A DNA stretch of 64,000 nucleotides from Silvimonas terrae (GTDB lineage Bacteria; Pseudomonadota; Gammaproteobacteria; Burkholderiales; Chitinibacteraceae). The notes beneath the pieces are model-generated. The model saw nothing but the letters and a program-made list of their open reading frames with translations, was not told the origin of the DNA and made no database searches. A program made the position numbers and the translations under genes. The stretch lies in NCBI RefSeq assembly GCF_014202765.1, contig NZ_JACHHN010000011.1, positions 62,001-126,000 of the forward strand, written 5' to 3'. Below, one piece after another: positions 1-9,002 of this stretch. Position 1 is the stretch's first letter, and every line of letters starts with the position of its first letter.

Positions 1-1023
1 GCAGTCCAGCGGCGGGATACGCACGCCGACGGTTTGTTCTGGTACGGCGTGCGCACCACGGGCGTGTATTGCCGCCCGTCCTGCCCGTCGCGCCATGCCT
101 TGCGCAAGAATGTGTATTTCTACACCAGCCAGACCGAGGCCGAAGCCGCCGGCCTGCGTGCCTGCAAACGCTGCAAGCCGGATCAGGATTCGCTCGCCAG
201 CCAGCATGCCGAAGCGGTCGCGCGGGCTTGCCGGCTGATCGAAACCGCCGAGAACCTGCCTTCATTGACGCAACTGGCCGCTGCGGCCGGGCTGAGTCGT
301 TACTATTTTCACCATGTGTTCAAGGACATTACCGGCGTAACCCCGCGCGAATACGCCGCAGCGCATCGCGCCGGGCGCGTGCGGGCCGAGCTGCAACGCG
401 CTGACAATGTGACGGACGCCTTGTATCAAGCGGGGTTCGGGTCCAGTGGGCGCTTTTACGAAAAATCCACCGAAATGCTGGGTATGAAACCCAAGGGCTA
501 CCAGCGTGGCGGGGAGGGCGAGGCCATCCGCTTTGGGGTAGGCCAATGCACGCTGGGCGCCATCCTGGTCGCAGCCACCGAACAAGGTGTGTGCAGTATT
601 TTGCTGGGTGACGAACCGGATGAACTGGTCCGCGATCTGCAAGATCGTTTCCCCAAGGCGCAATTGATCGGTGCCGATACCCGGTTTGAACAATGGATGG
701 CGCAAGTGATCGGCTTTGTTGATCATCCGGCCCATGGTTTGGCACTGCCGCTGGATATTCGCGGTACGGCCTTCCAGGAGCGGGTCTGGCAAGCTTTGCG
801 GGCGATTCCGCCGGGCAGCACGGCCAGTTATGCCGATATTGCCGGGCGCATAGGCCAGCCGCGTGCGGTACGCGCCGTGGCGCAAGCCTGTGCGGCCAAT
901 AAACTGGCGGTGGCAATCCCGTGCCACCGTGTCGTGCGCAATGACGGCGCGTTGTCGGGTTACCGTTGGGGCGTAGAACGCAAACGGGCCTTGCTGGCGC
1001 GCGAAGCGGAGAATACCGAGTGA
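1..1023 (+). CDS. ada: Ada: methylphosphotriester / O6-methylguanine methyltransferase and transcriptional activator (5' partial)
   Basis: The reading frame is open from base 1, so the true start lies left of the window. Three Ada modules follow in order. The N-terminal zinc domain has four cysteines, in YCRPSC (about bases 70-84) and CKRC (about 166-175). An AraC-type helix-turn-helix region covers roughly bases 220-510. A C-terminal O6-alkylguanine-DNA methyltransferase has the acceptor cysteine in AIPCHRVV (about 913-936). In the family, self-methylation of the N-terminal cysteine turns Ada into an activator of its own operon. The stop lies two bases before the alkB ATG, matching the ada-alkB operon of other proteobacteria. 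About the first ten residues are missing, compared with family members of roughly 350 aa. Confidence 0.95.
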   Translation, partial: AVQRRDTHADGLFWYGVRTTGVYCRPSCPSRHALRKNVYFYTSQTEAEAAGLRACKRCKPDQDSLASQHAEAVARACRLIETAENLPSLTQLAAAAGLSRYYFHHVFKDITGVTPREYAAAHRAGRVRAELQRADNVTDALYQAGFGSSGRFYEKSTEMLGMKPKGYQRGGEGEAIRFGVGQCTLGAILVAATEQGVCSILLGDEPDELVRDLQDRFPKAQLIGADTRFEQWMAQVIGFVDHPAHGLALPLDIRGTAFQERVWQALRAIPPGSTASYADIAGRIGQPRAVRAVAQACAANKLAVAIPCHRVVRNDGALSGYRWGVERKRALLAREAENTE

Positions 1024-1025
1024 GT

Positions 1026-1667
1026 ATGGCAGACCTGTTTGACGGCATGGCGCAAGGCGACGAACAACTGGCGCCGGGCGCCTGGTTGCTGCGCGGCTTT
1101 GCCCGTGACATGGCCAGTACCTTGCTACACGACGTGGCCAGTGTGACCGCGGTTGCGCCTTTCCGCCATCTGGTCACGCCTGGCGGTTACACCATGTCGG
1201 TGGCCATGACCAACTGCGGGCGCGTGGGCTGGACCTCTGAAGCGCGTGGTTATCGTTATGCCGGGATTGATCCGCAAACCGGCCAGGCCTGGCCGGCGCT
1301 GCCGGATTCGTTTGCTGACCTGGCCCGCCGCGCTGCCCAAGCGGCGGGTTTCCCCGATTTTGACCCGGATGCGTGTCTGATCAACCGCTACACCCCTGGC
1401 TCGCGTCTCTCTTTGCATCAAGACCGGGATGAGAACGACCGTGTCGCGCCGATTGTCTCGGTCTCGCTGGGCTTGCCGGCGGTGTTCCAGTTTGGCGGCC
1501 TTGCCCGTACCGACAAACCGGCACGCTACCGGCTGGAGCATGGGGATGTGGTGGTATGGGGCGGGCCGTCGCGGTTTGCTTATCACGGCGTGCTGCCGGT
1601 GGCGGATGGATATCACCCGGAGACGGGGAATTTGCGGATCAATATTACGTTCCGGAAGGTGTTTTGA
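1026..1667 (+). CDS. alkB: AlkB: Fe(II)/2-oxoglutarate DNA/RNA demethylase
   Basis: The 213-residue protein fits AlkB, which oxidatively removes 1-methyladenine and 3-methylcytosine lesions. Visible signatures are NRYTPGSRLSLHQDRDE with the iron-binding H-x-D, the distal iron histidine in YHGV, and the 2-oxoglutarate-binding arginines in LRINITFR at the C-terminus. The ATG at 1026 was chosen over an upstream TTG because it follows the ada stop by two bases and gives the usual family length. It is probably co-transcribed with ada and induced by it. Confidence 0.95.
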   Translation: MADLFDGMAQGDEQLAPGAWLLRGFARDMASTLLHDVASVTAVAPFRHLVTPGGYTMSVAMTNCGRVGWTSEARGYRYAGIDPQTGQAWPALPDSFADLARRAAQAAGFPDFDPDACLINRYTPGSRLSLHQDRDENDRVAPIVSVSLGLPAVFQFGGLARTDKPARYRLEHGDVVVWGGPSRFAYHGVLPVADGYHPETGNLRINITFRKVF

Positions 1668-1691
1668 AGGGGTAGTTGTTGCTTTTGCAGA

Positions 1692-1711
1692 GTGGGTACC
1701 CCCACAAAGCC
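1692..1711 (+). repeat. Copy 1 of a 20-bp dispersed palindromic motif
   Basis: GTGGGTACCCCCACAAAGCC just downstream of alkB. Closely related copies stand at 35401-35420 and, inverted, at 46257-46276, all in intergenic DNA. The first part folds as GTGGG/CCCAC. Confidence 0.6.
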
Positions 1712-1724
1712 GTTGGATGTACCG

Positions 1725-2102
1725 GATGACAGGTGGAGCGGGGCGGCCGGGAATCCGGGGTGACAATGTTGGCAAAGACGCTGTCCTGGTGAACATGGCC
1801 ACCCCGGATTCCCGCTCCGCTCCATCCGGGCTACGGTGCTGCAACGGCAATATCAAAAGGCAACCCAACCCCGCAAGCCATTTGCCCGCAAGATGGATTC
1901 ACTACGCCTACCACATCGTCATTCCCGCGGAGGCGGGAATCCAGGAACCGTAGCCCGGATGAAGGCCAACGGCCGGGAATCCGGGGTGACAATGTCGGCA
2001 AAAATGCAGTCCTGGTGAACATGGCCATCCCGGATTCCCGCTCCGCTCCATCCGGGCTACGGTGCTGGATTCCGGCGCAAGGGGGCCGCCGAGGACCGGA
2101 AT
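1725..2102. repeat. REP/REPIN-like palindromic repeat cluster
   Basis: This fills most of the 580-bp gap between alkB and the benE-like gene. Two direct copies of about 95 bp (1747-1841 and 1971-2067) each run from CGGGAATCCGGGG to CCATCCGGGCTACGG, so the ends of each copy are near inverted complements. Between them at 1917-1947 is a second hairpin, CATTCCCGC/GCGGGAATC. At 2068-2102 a third hairpin (ATTCCGG...CCGGAAT) recurs at 8900-8938. No gene is supported here; ORFs through it are by-products of the repeats. Confidence 0.8.
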
Positions 2103-2247
2103 GGCGAGTCCGTGGAATGCGCGTTGAATTAACAACTTACCCAAAAAACCACTTCTGTTCGCCCACTTTCCCCCCAAGCTGTACCGGTACGTCTCCCGTA
2201 TGGCAACGTAATATCAAGTTCATATCCAGCCCGCAGAGGTTTCCTTC

Positions 2248-3426
2248 ATGTCCTTGTCGTTGCCGCGCCCGTTTCCGCTCTCTACGCTTGCCGCCGGCCT
2301 CGTCACTGTATTGGTGGGGTTTACCAGTTCGGTGGCTATTGTGTTTCAGGCAGCGCTGGCCGCCGGGGCAAGCCAGGCCCAGTTGTCGTCCTGGATTGCC
2401 GCGCTGGGCTTTGCCATGGGTATTACCTGTATCGGGTTCAGCCTGTATTACAAAAAGCCGGTGGTCACGGCCTGGTCAACGCCAGGCGCAGCCTTGCTGG
2501 TGACGTCGCTGTCGGGCGTGCCCTTGCCTTATGCGCTAGGGGCTTTTGTGTTTTGTGGGGCGTTGATCTTGATCAGCGGGCTGACGGGCTGGTTTGAAAA
2601 GGTCATGAATCATCTGCCCCTACCGGTGGCGGCGGCGATGATGGGCGGGGTGCTGGTGCATTTTGGCATGAATGTGTTTGTGGCCATGAAGACAGACTTT
2701 GTGCTGGTACTGTCCATGTTTGTCGCCTGGTTGGTACTCAAACGCATGTGGCCGCGTTACGCAGTCTTGCTGGTACTGGTCATCGGCGCGGTGATTGCGG
2801 CGCTGCAAGGGCAGTTGCATCTGGATGGGGTGCATCTGCAACTGGCCCAGCCGGTCTGGACAACGCCGGCGTTTTCCTGGCAGGTGCTGGTGGGGGTGGG
2901 GATTCCGCTGTTTGTGGTGACGATGGCCTCCCAGAATGTGCCGGGTGTGGCAGTCATGCGTGCCAACGGGTATGACACGCCGGTCTCGCCCCTGATGACC
3001 GGGACCGGGCTGACCACGTTGTTGCTGGCGCCGTTTGGCTGTTTTGCCGTCAATCTGGCGGCCATTTCGGCGGCCTTGTGCATGGGCAAAGATGCTCACG
3101 AAGACCCCGCACAACGCTATCTGGCGGCGGTGTTTGCGGGTGTGTTCTATCTACTGGCAGGTTTGTTTGGCGCCACCATCGGGGCCCTGTTTGCAGCGTT
3201 TCCCAAAGAACTGGTGATGGCGATCGCCGGCATTGCGCTGTTCGGCACCATTGCTGGCAGCCTGGCCACCGCCATGAAAGAAGATCACCTGCGCGAGCCC
3301 GCGTTGATCACGTTCCTGGTGACGGCCAGTGGCACGTCGCTGTTTGGTATTGGCTCTGCCTTTTGGGGGCTGGTTGCCGGGGCGTTGGCGATTGCCATCC
3401 TCAACGCCCGCCTGCGGCATCACTGA
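2248..3426 (+). CDS. benE: BenE family benzoate/proton symporter-like permease
   Basis: This 392-residue, very hydrophobic protein has about 12 predicted membrane segments. Family signatures include GFTSSVAIVFQAA near the N-terminus, AWSTPGAALL around residue 75, and QNVPGVAVMRANGY around residue 230, as in BenE/YdcO transporters. BenE imports benzoate with protons in Acinetobacter; the substrate of YdcO-type relatives is unknown. No benzoate catabolic genes are nearby, so the substrate here is uncertain. It is monocistronic, ending in a bidirectional terminator. Confidence 0.85.
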   Translation: MSLSLPRPFPLSTLAAGLVTVLVGFTSSVAIVFQAALAAGASQAQLSSWIAALGFAMGITCIGFSLYYKKPVVTAWSTPGAALLVTSLSGVPLPYALGAFVFCGALILISGLTGWFEKVMNHLPLPVAAAMMGGVLVHFGMNVFVAMKTDFVLVLSMFVAWLVLKRMWPRYAVLLVLVIGAVIAALQGQLHLDGVHLQLAQPVWTTPAFSWQVLVGVGIPLFVVTMASQNVPGVAVMRANGYDTPVSPLMTGTGLTTLLLAPFGCFAVNLAAISAALCMGKDAHEDPAQRYLAAVFAGVFYLLAGLFGATIGALFAAFPKELVMAIAGIALFGTIAGSLATAMKEDHLREPALITFLVTASGTSLFGIGSAFWGLVAGALAIAILNARLRHH

Positions 3427-3442
3427 TCCAGGTGTACCCATG

Positions 3443-3469
3443 AAAAAAGCCGGCAATCGCCGGCTTTTT
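3443..3469. terminator. Bidirectional intrinsic terminator
   Basis: An A-run, then GCCGGC-AATC-GCCGGC, then a T-run. It serves the benE-like gene on the plus strand and the DUF1631 gene on the minus strand, which ends at 3490. Confidence 0.85.
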
Positions 3470-3489
3470 CCGGGTGGGTTGGGCGGGCG

Positions 3490-6258
3490 TTACACGGCCG
3501 CTTTGCCGCTATTGAAAGGGTTGCCCGGGGCGGAATCCATTTTGTCGGCCGAGGTCAACAGCGCGTTGATGGCACGCTCAAACAAGGGCGTGCTTTCCAG
3601 GAAGCGGGCGCGGCCCGCAGCCAGCAGGCGCTTGAACATTTTGACGCTGACCACGGACGGTTTGTCATTGCCTTCAATCGTCAGCACCAGCGTGGTGGAT
3701 GAGGTGCTCACCCAATCGAGGCGGGCGCGGGAAGGGTGGCCGTCCAGATTGACTTCCACCGTCACGCCGCCTTGCAAGCCCAGATCGACTGCTTTGTCCT
3801 GGGCAATTTCTTCTTCCGTCGCGGTGGTTTGGGCCTCGATCGGGGTCGGGGGCAACGGCTGTTCTTCCGTTTCCAGCATGTGGTCGATCAGGTCGAGTTC
3901 CACATCCAGTTCGTTAATGGCTTCCGTCACCATATGGCGATCAAAGACCGGGATCTGCGGTGTGTCTTCCTGGGGCTCAGGCGCCAGGAAATGTACAAAG
4001 TTCTCCCGCACCATTTCCACCGGTGGCACTGGCGCGGGAACATGCGTGGCAGACAGTGCCAGTCGGTGGGATTCCGCCAGCCAGGTCAGCACCTTTTGCT
4101 GTTCTGCGCGGGGCAGGCCAGAGTCTTCCAGGCCAGAGCGCAAGGTCGCCAGAATGCCCGGGATCATGCTCAGTAATTGTTTGCGCTCACCCGCGCCCAC
4201 CTTGGGCGCAATGCTCCAGATCAGATCAGGCACCAGCAGGCGGTAACTGAGCGCGCGATCCGGATCAACGCGGCCAGCCCGTTCAATGGCGTGCGCCCAG
4301 TCGTTGACCAGAAACTCTTGCAAAAAGCCGTCCAGCCGGTAGGCAGAGAGCGCATCACCCAGCGTACCGCTGACGCGGGCGTATTCCACCGTGTGGTTTT
4401 CTGCCGTTTCAATGGCTTCCACCGCCTTGCCCACGGCGGAGTTGGCATTGCGCAGTTCCCGGGCGATAAAGGCGTCAAACTCATCCAGCATGGCGCCAAA
4501 GAGGGCCAGACCTTCGGTTTTGTCGGCCAGCAGGGTTTCAATGATCTGGCGGATTTCAACGCTGATGCGCTCACCCGTCGGGTCCAGCGAGCGCAAACCC
4601 AGCGAGATCGAGCCGATGCGGTTGACCAGCATGCGCGCCGGGTGGTGCGATTGCGTGAAGAACTGGGGGTCCAGCAGGGCGGTTTTGAGCACCAGGAATT
4701 GCAGGCGGCCCAACTGCGCGCGCACTTCGGCCGGTACTTCGGTATCGCTCAGAATGAATTCGAACAGCATGGCCACCGTATCGATGATCATCTGTTCAGA
4801 ATTGTCTTTGGCCACGTCCGCCAGGCGGGAGCGGGCTTCCAGAATCAGGTTGCGGATGCGGCCGTTGTCCATGATCTGGTCAACGGTTGGCGTGGCTGCG
4901 TACTGCAGTTCTTCCACCATGCCAGACAGCGGGGTGTGCTGGAAGGTCGTACCGCCCCCTCCGCCGCTGATGCCAGCGCCCAGGTCGCCATCGTGGTAGG
5001 GCAAGTGATCTTCAGCGGCATAACCATCACTGGCCGGTGCACCGCGACCGTTGCCGGTAAACAGATTGCGCAAGGCTTCGCCCACGCCTTGTGTGGCACT
5101 AAGCCAGTTACGCCGAGGCGCTTCTGAGGCCGGCGCAGCACCTGCACCCCCAGCCGCGCCAAATTGACCGCCAGCCGCTGCCGCTTGCGCACCCCAGCCA
5201 CCCGGCCAGCCCGCAGGCGCGGGGCCGCCGGGCATACCACCAGGCATGCCCATACCCGCTGGCATACCCATGCCAGGTGCGCCGCCAGGCAGCATGCCGC
5301 CACCCTGAGCGTGTGCCTGCATGGCGGCCGGTTCCGGCCCCAGACCCAGCGCATGCTGCACAAACTGCAGCAACTGATCGCTGCGGTCCGATTGGGGCTG
5401 TGGAAAACCAGGCATACCTTGGGGCATGCCTTGCTGCATGCCCTGTGGCATGCCGGGAAAACCCTGGGGCATGCCGCCTGGCATACCCAGACCCGCCGGG
5501 TTAAAGGGCATTTCACCGACAAAATTGCCGTCATGCGCACCGCCATCCATGTGTTCGGGTGCATGGGCGGGGGCGGGCTGTTGCTGATTTGGCTGCCATG
5601 GCGAGGGCTTGCTGCGGCGGATCTTCAACTGCAGCGTGCTGGCAATACCTTCGCTGGCCAGGTGTTCATTCAGGCTTTCATAAATGCGCACGACCCACTC
5701 GGTCAGGTCTGACGCCAACTGATCAATCAGCACCGAGGCGGTTTCTGCCTCCAGGTGCAAGGTCTCAACCGATTGGGTAATACAGCGGGTAAACAGGTAA
5801 GGGCGGAACGGGTTTTCACGCTCTTTGATGTCTTCCTGGCCAAATAGCACCGCCATGCGGATATTCAGGTCACGCAGTTGCTGTTCCGCCGCATTGCGAT
5901 AACGCCGCATGATGTTATCCATGCGCATTTCTTCGTCTTGCGCAGAGGTATCAATCAGGCTGAGGGTTGTCTGGGTAAAGGCGTCGGCAAAAGAGGGGCG
6001 GAAAGTGCTGTAGGCAGTCTGAAAGGCGCGGTTGAGCAAGCCTTCCATTTTCTGATTCATTTGCAGGCGTAGTTCCGCCTCACGTTTGAACAAGGCGGTG
6101 CGGGCATCAAAGCGGGTAAAGCGGTCGGCCGCAGTGGCGGCAATGTCGGCGAGTTCATTGAGCCGTTGCATCGACACCGGCGTTAGCGCATCAACAGCCT
6201 CGGCAAAGGCCTTGAGAAATTCCTTGCGGGTTTGCGCCAGTACTGCGTTCCGGTCCAT
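3490..6258 (-). CDS. DUF1631 family protein
   Basis: A 922-residue protein matching the DUF1631 family, which is found mainly in beta- and gammaproteobacteria and has no established function (sometimes mislabelled thymidine phosphorylase). The N-terminal third is helical (RFDARTALFKREAELRLQ; MRMDNIMRRYRNAAEQQL). Residues about 250-430 form a Gly/Pro/Met-rich low-complexity linker with repeated PGMPQG-type units. The C-terminal half holds the conserved helical region (DLIWSIAPKVGAGERKQLLSMIPGIL) and ends in a small beta-rich segment resembling a PilZ-like tail (RLDWVSTSSTTLVL), which is tentative. The ATG at 6258 is preferred over 6411 because the extra 51 residues look non-coding and overlap the promoter region. 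Confidence 0.85.
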   Translation of the reverse strand: MDRNAVLAQTRKEFLKAFAEAVDALTPVSMQRLNELADIAATAADRFTRFDARTALFKREAELRLQMNQKMEGLLNRAFQTAYSTFRPSFADAFTQTTLSLIDTSAQDEEMRMDNIMRRYRNAAEQQLRDLNIRMAVLFGQEDIKERENPFRPYLFTRCITQSVETLHLEAETASVLIDQLASDLTEWVVRIYESLNEHLASEGIASTLQLKIRRSKPSPWQPNQQQPAPAHAPEHMDGGAHDGNFVGEMPFNPAGLGMPGGMPQGFPGMPQGMQQGMPQGMPGFPQPQSDRSDQLLQFVQHALGLGPEPAAMQAHAQGGGMLPGGAPGMGMPAGMGMPGGMPGGPAPAGWPGGWGAQAAAAGGQFGAAGGAGAAPASEAPRRNWLSATQGVGEALRNLFTGNGRGAPASDGYAAEDHLPYHDGDLGAGISGGGGGTTFQHTPLSGMVEELQYAATPTVDQIMDNGRIRNLILEARSRLADVAKDNSEQMIIDTVAMLFEFILSDTEVPAEVRAQLGRLQFLVLKTALLDPQFFTQSHHPARMLVNRIGSISLGLRSLDPTGERISVEIRQIIETLLADKTEGLALFGAMLDEFDAFIARELRNANSAVGKAVEAIETAENHTVEYARVSGTLGDALSAYRLDGFLQEFLVNDWAHAIERAGRVDPDRALSYRLLVPDLIWSIAPKVGAGERKQLLSMIPGILATLRSGLEDSGLPRAEQQKVLTWLAESHRLALSATHVPAPVPPVEMVRENFVHFLAPEPQEDTPQIPVFDRHMVTEAINELDVELDLIDHMLETEEQPLPPTPIEAQTTATEEEIAQDKAVDLGLQGGVTVEVNLDGHPSRARLDWVSTSSTTLVLTIEGNDKPSVVSVKMFKRLLAAGRARFLESTPLFERAINALLTSADKMDSAPGNPFNSGKAAV

Positions 6259-6596
6259 CTTCTCGGTATGCCCTTCGCCAAAGGCGTCAGTGGTTGGATT
6301 TGTTAGTACCAAGTATTGTAAGCAAATGGCATTTATTGCGCGACTTATTAGTGGTTGCCGACAAAAGTGTATGTCGCTTACGACACCGTTTATCCCTGTG
6401 AATCCCGCCACTTAACCCCCGATTTGGTGCAGGGTTGACCGGGATCAGGGGTTTTGCCTACGACAACTGACGCAAAAGGTATAGCAAGGCGACAGTTTGG
6501 TGCTGTCAGTTTCAGGCTGAATGGACAGGGACGGGTAGCGAGAACACATAGAGCATTGATAAGCCAGCGCGTGCCGTTACGCTGGGTACAACTGCT
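6259..6596. other. Intergenic region with a small palindrome
   Basis: 338 bp between the DUF1631 start and the srkA end. It is AT-richer than its surroundings near 6295-6385 and should hold the DUF1631 promoter. A 14-bp inverted repeat TGTCG-CTTA-CGACA lies at 6372-6385 and could be an operator. No ORF, RNA gene or convincing srkA terminator was seen. Confidence 0.4.
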
Positions 6597-7604
6597 TCAA
6601 AATCCGCGCAACGGCAGGGGGGGCTCATCCATCAGGGCAACTTGTTCGCGCAGTTCCAGTACGCGGTCTTGCCAGTAACGTTGCGTGTTGAACCACGGAA
6701 AAGCAGCGGGGAAGGCTGGATCGTCCCAGCGCTGGGCCAGCCAGGCACTGTAATGCAGCAGGCGCAAGGTGCGCAGGGCTTCGACCAGATGCAGTTCCCG
6801 CGCGTTGAAATCGGCAAAGGATTCATAGCCTTCCATGATGGCGGACAACTGCACCGTCATATCGGCGCGCTCGCCCGAGAGCATCATCCACAAGTCCTGA
6901 ATGGCCGGGCCGCTGCGGCAATCGTCAAAGTCCACAAAGTGCGGGCCGTCGTCAGTCCAGAGGATGTTGCCCGCATGGCAATCGCCGTGCAGCCGGATAC
7001 TGCTGGTATCGCCAGCGCGCTCATAGCAGCGCTTGACGCCATCAAGCGCCTGGGCGCTGACGCTCTCCCACGCTTCCCGCAAATCCGCCGGAATAAACCC
7101 GTTGTCCAGCAAAAACCGGCGCGGCGTAATGCCAAAGGTGTCCGGGTTGATGGCCGGACGCAACTGGAACGGGGTAAGCGCGCCCAGACTGTGGATGCGG
7201 CCCATAAAACGGCCCAGCCATTCCAGCGTATCCAGATCATCCAGTTCCGGTGCGCGGCCACCCCGACGGGTAAACACCGCAAAACGGTAGCCTTCAAAAG
7301 TATGCAGCGTGGCGCCATTGATGGTGAGCGGTGGTACTACGGGGATTTCTGCCTCGGCCAGTTCTGCGCTGAAGGCATGTTCCTCGGCAATGGCCGCATC
7401 GCTCCAGCGGGCAGGGCGGTAAAACTTGGCAACAATGGGGGCGGCATCTTCAATGCCGATCTGGTACACGCGGTTTTCGTAACTGTTCAGTGCCAGCAGG
7501 CGACCATCCGTGCGCAAACCGCACGCATCGATGGCATTGAGCACGCAATCGGGCGTGAGCCCGGCAAAAGGGGGAGTAGCAGCTGTCTCGGTCATGTCTG
7601 ACAT
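6597..7604 (-). CDS. srkA: SrkA/YihE-type stress response protein kinase
   Basis: A 335-residue aminoglycoside-phosphotransferase-fold kinase, close in length to E. coli SrkA (328 aa). Hallmarks are SYENRVYQIG and IVAKFYRP (ATP-binding lobe with its lysine), the catalytic loop LHGDCHAGNILW around residues 200-211, and the metal-binding VDFDDC about 10 residues later. SrkA phosphorylates Ser/Thr and protects against envelope and oxidative stress in enterobacteria. The ATG at 7604 (MSDMTE) is chosen over 7691 because the 29 extra residues are unlike the family and overlap the divergent promoter region. The next gene is divergent, about 150 bp away. Confidence 0.9.
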   Translation of the reverse strand: MSDMTETAATPPFAGLTPDCVLNAIDACGLRTDGRLLALNSYENRVYQIGIEDAAPIVAKFYRPARWSDAAIAEEHAFSAELAEAEIPVVPPLTINGATLHTFEGYRFAVFTRRGGRAPELDDLDTLEWLGRFMGRIHSLGALTPFQLRPAINPDTFGITPRRFLLDNGFIPADLREAWESVSAQALDGVKRCYERAGDTSSIRLHGDCHAGNILWTDDGPHFVDFDDCRSGPAIQDLWMMLSGERADMTVQLSAIMEGYESFADFNARELHLVEALRTLRLLHYSAWLAQRWDDPAFPAAFPWFNTQRYWQDRVLELREQVALMDEPPLPLRGF

Positions 7605-7753
7605 GATGCCAGCGCCCCGCTGTTGCCGCGAGCAACTTGCGGCAGAAGGCGGTTTCGCGTCATGCTGTTTGCGTAACCCGATGCGGATCAAGCCATAGCA
7701 TCACAAAAAACGGCATGATCATGCAAGTCCGAACCACCACACAGACCAAAGCC

Positions 7754-8524
7754 ATGACCAAAAGCATTATTTCAGATATGGACGGCGTGATTTACCGGGG
7801 CAAAGCCTTGATCCCCGGCGCCAACGATTTCGTACAGCGTCTGCTCAAGGACAATGTGCCGTTTTTGTTCCTGACCAACAACGCAGAGCAAACCCCGCTG
7901 GACCTGAAACTGAAGCTGGAACATCTGGGCATCAAGGGTCTGACTGAAGACAACTTTATTACCAGCGCCATGGCCACGGCGATGTTTCTGAAAAACCAGA
8001 AACAAAATGCCACCGTCTACGTCGTGGGCGGCGGCGGTCTGATTAACGAGTTGTATAACGTGGGCTTCTCGATTTCGGAGTCGAACCCGGATTACGTCGT
8101 GGTGGGCAAGACCACCAGCTTGTCCTACGAACAACTCAAGAAGGCCGTGCGCCTGATTGATGGGGGCGCCAAGTTTATCGGCACCAACCCGGACATGATC
8201 GACCCGGTGGAAGGCGGCAACGAACCGGCCGCAGGCACTATTCTGGCCGCTATTGCCGCCGCCACCGGCAAGACGCCCTACATTGTCGGCAAGCCCAACG
8301 CGCTGATGATGACCTTGGCGACGCGCAAGCTGGGTGTGCATCCGGATGACGCGGTGATGATTGGTGACCGCATGGATACCGATATCGTGGGCGGCATGGA
8401 AGCGGGCATGACGACTGCGCTGGTGCTGTCGGGCGTGAGTACCAAAGAGTCGATCAAGACCTTTCCGTACAAGCCGGACCACGTCTTTAACCACGTGGGC
8501 GAGATTGATCCGGCCGCTTTGTAA
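7754..8524 (+). CDS. nagD: NagD-type HAD-IIA phosphatase
   Basis: This 256-residue HAD hydrolase matches NagD (250 aa in E. coli, a nucleotide monophosphatase preferring UMP). Motif I is SDMDGVIYRG at the N-terminus, motif II is FLTNNA near residue 45, the cap segment includes GTNPDMIDP, and motif IV is MIGDRMDTDIVGG. The first residue of motif I is an aspartate, as required for the phospho-aspartyl intermediate. ATG 7754 starts right at motif I as in E. coli NagD; an in-frame ATG at 7715 adds 13 residues and cannot be excluded. Not next to nagBAC, so a link to amino-sugar use is not shown here. Confidence 0.88.
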   Translation: MTKSIISDMDGVIYRGKALIPGANDFVQRLLKDNVPFLFLTNNAEQTPLDLKLKLEHLGIKGLTEDNFITSAMATAMFLKNQKQNATVYVVGGGGLINELYNVGFSISESNPDYVVVGKTTSLSYEQLKKAVRLIDGGAKFIGTNPDMIDPVEGGNEPAAGTILAAIAAATGKTPYIVGKPNALMMTLATRKLGVHPDDAVMIGDRMDTDIVGGMEAGMTTALVLSGVSTKESIKTFPYKPDHVFNHVGEIDPAAL

Positions 8525-8542
8525 TGGCCTGATCCACAAAAC

Positions 8543-8570
8543 AAAAAACGACCCCGGCGGGTCGTTTTTT
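8543..8570 (+). terminator. Intrinsic terminator after nagD-like gene
   Basis: Stem ACGACCC-CGGC-GGGTCGT with flanking A- and T-runs, 18 bp after the stop. Confidence 0.85.
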
Positions 8571-8594
8571 GTTTGTTGATATTCATCAAGACTA

Positions 8595-8938
8595 CCGACA
8601 TCGCCACCCCGGATTCCCGCCTGCGGCTCCATCCGGGCTACGGTGCTGGGGAAATCACTTCGTAGCCCGGATGAAGGACCGAAGGTCCGGGAATCCGGGG
8701 TTGTAACGCTGGCCATTTCGCGACCTCCGCGCACCTGAAAACCCACCCCCACCGTACAACACCATTCTTGCCGACATCGCCACCCCGGATTCCCGCTTCG
8801 CTCCATCCGGGCTACGGTGCTGGGGAAGTCACTTTGTAGCCCGGATGAAGGACCGAAGGTCCGGGAATCCGGGGTTGCAATGCGGGCATACCACCGCGTC
8901 ATTCCGGCGCAAGGGGGCCGCCGCGGACCGGAATGACG
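8595..8938. repeat. Tandem pair of REPIN-like elements plus a third hairpin repeat
   Basis: Two copies of about 114 bp (8595-8709 and 8771-8884) are nearly identical. Each is a long imperfect palindrome: the left arm runs from ACCCCGGATTCCCG to CATCCGGGCTACGG, the right arm from GTAGCCCGGATG to CGGGAATCCGGGG. That is two REP-like units head to head. At 8900-8938 lies the ATTCCGG...CCGGAAT hairpin also present at 2068. Together with terminators they fill the 478-bp gap between nagD and the hexosaminidase gene; no gene is supported. Confidence 0.85.
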
Positions 8939-8954
8939 GATCAGCGTGACCCAT

Positions 8955-8986
8955 AAAAAAACCGCATCAAACGATGCGGCTTTTTG
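8955..8986. terminator. Terminator of the hexosaminidase gene
   Basis: A-run, CCGCATC-AAAC-GATGCGG, T-run. It lies 17 bp beyond the stop of the minus-strand GH20 gene and works in either direction. Confidence 0.85.
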
Positions 8987-9002
8987 TTCTGCGGGCCTTG
9001 GC

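Noticed and set aside
6259-6411. 51-residue N-terminal extension of the DUF1631 protein.
   Set aside because: AT-rich, promoter-like sequence; the family start MDRN fits the ATG at 6258.
8595-8884. CRISPR array.
   Set aside because: There are only two copies of about 114 bp that are themselves palindromic, with no regular short spacers and no cas genes.
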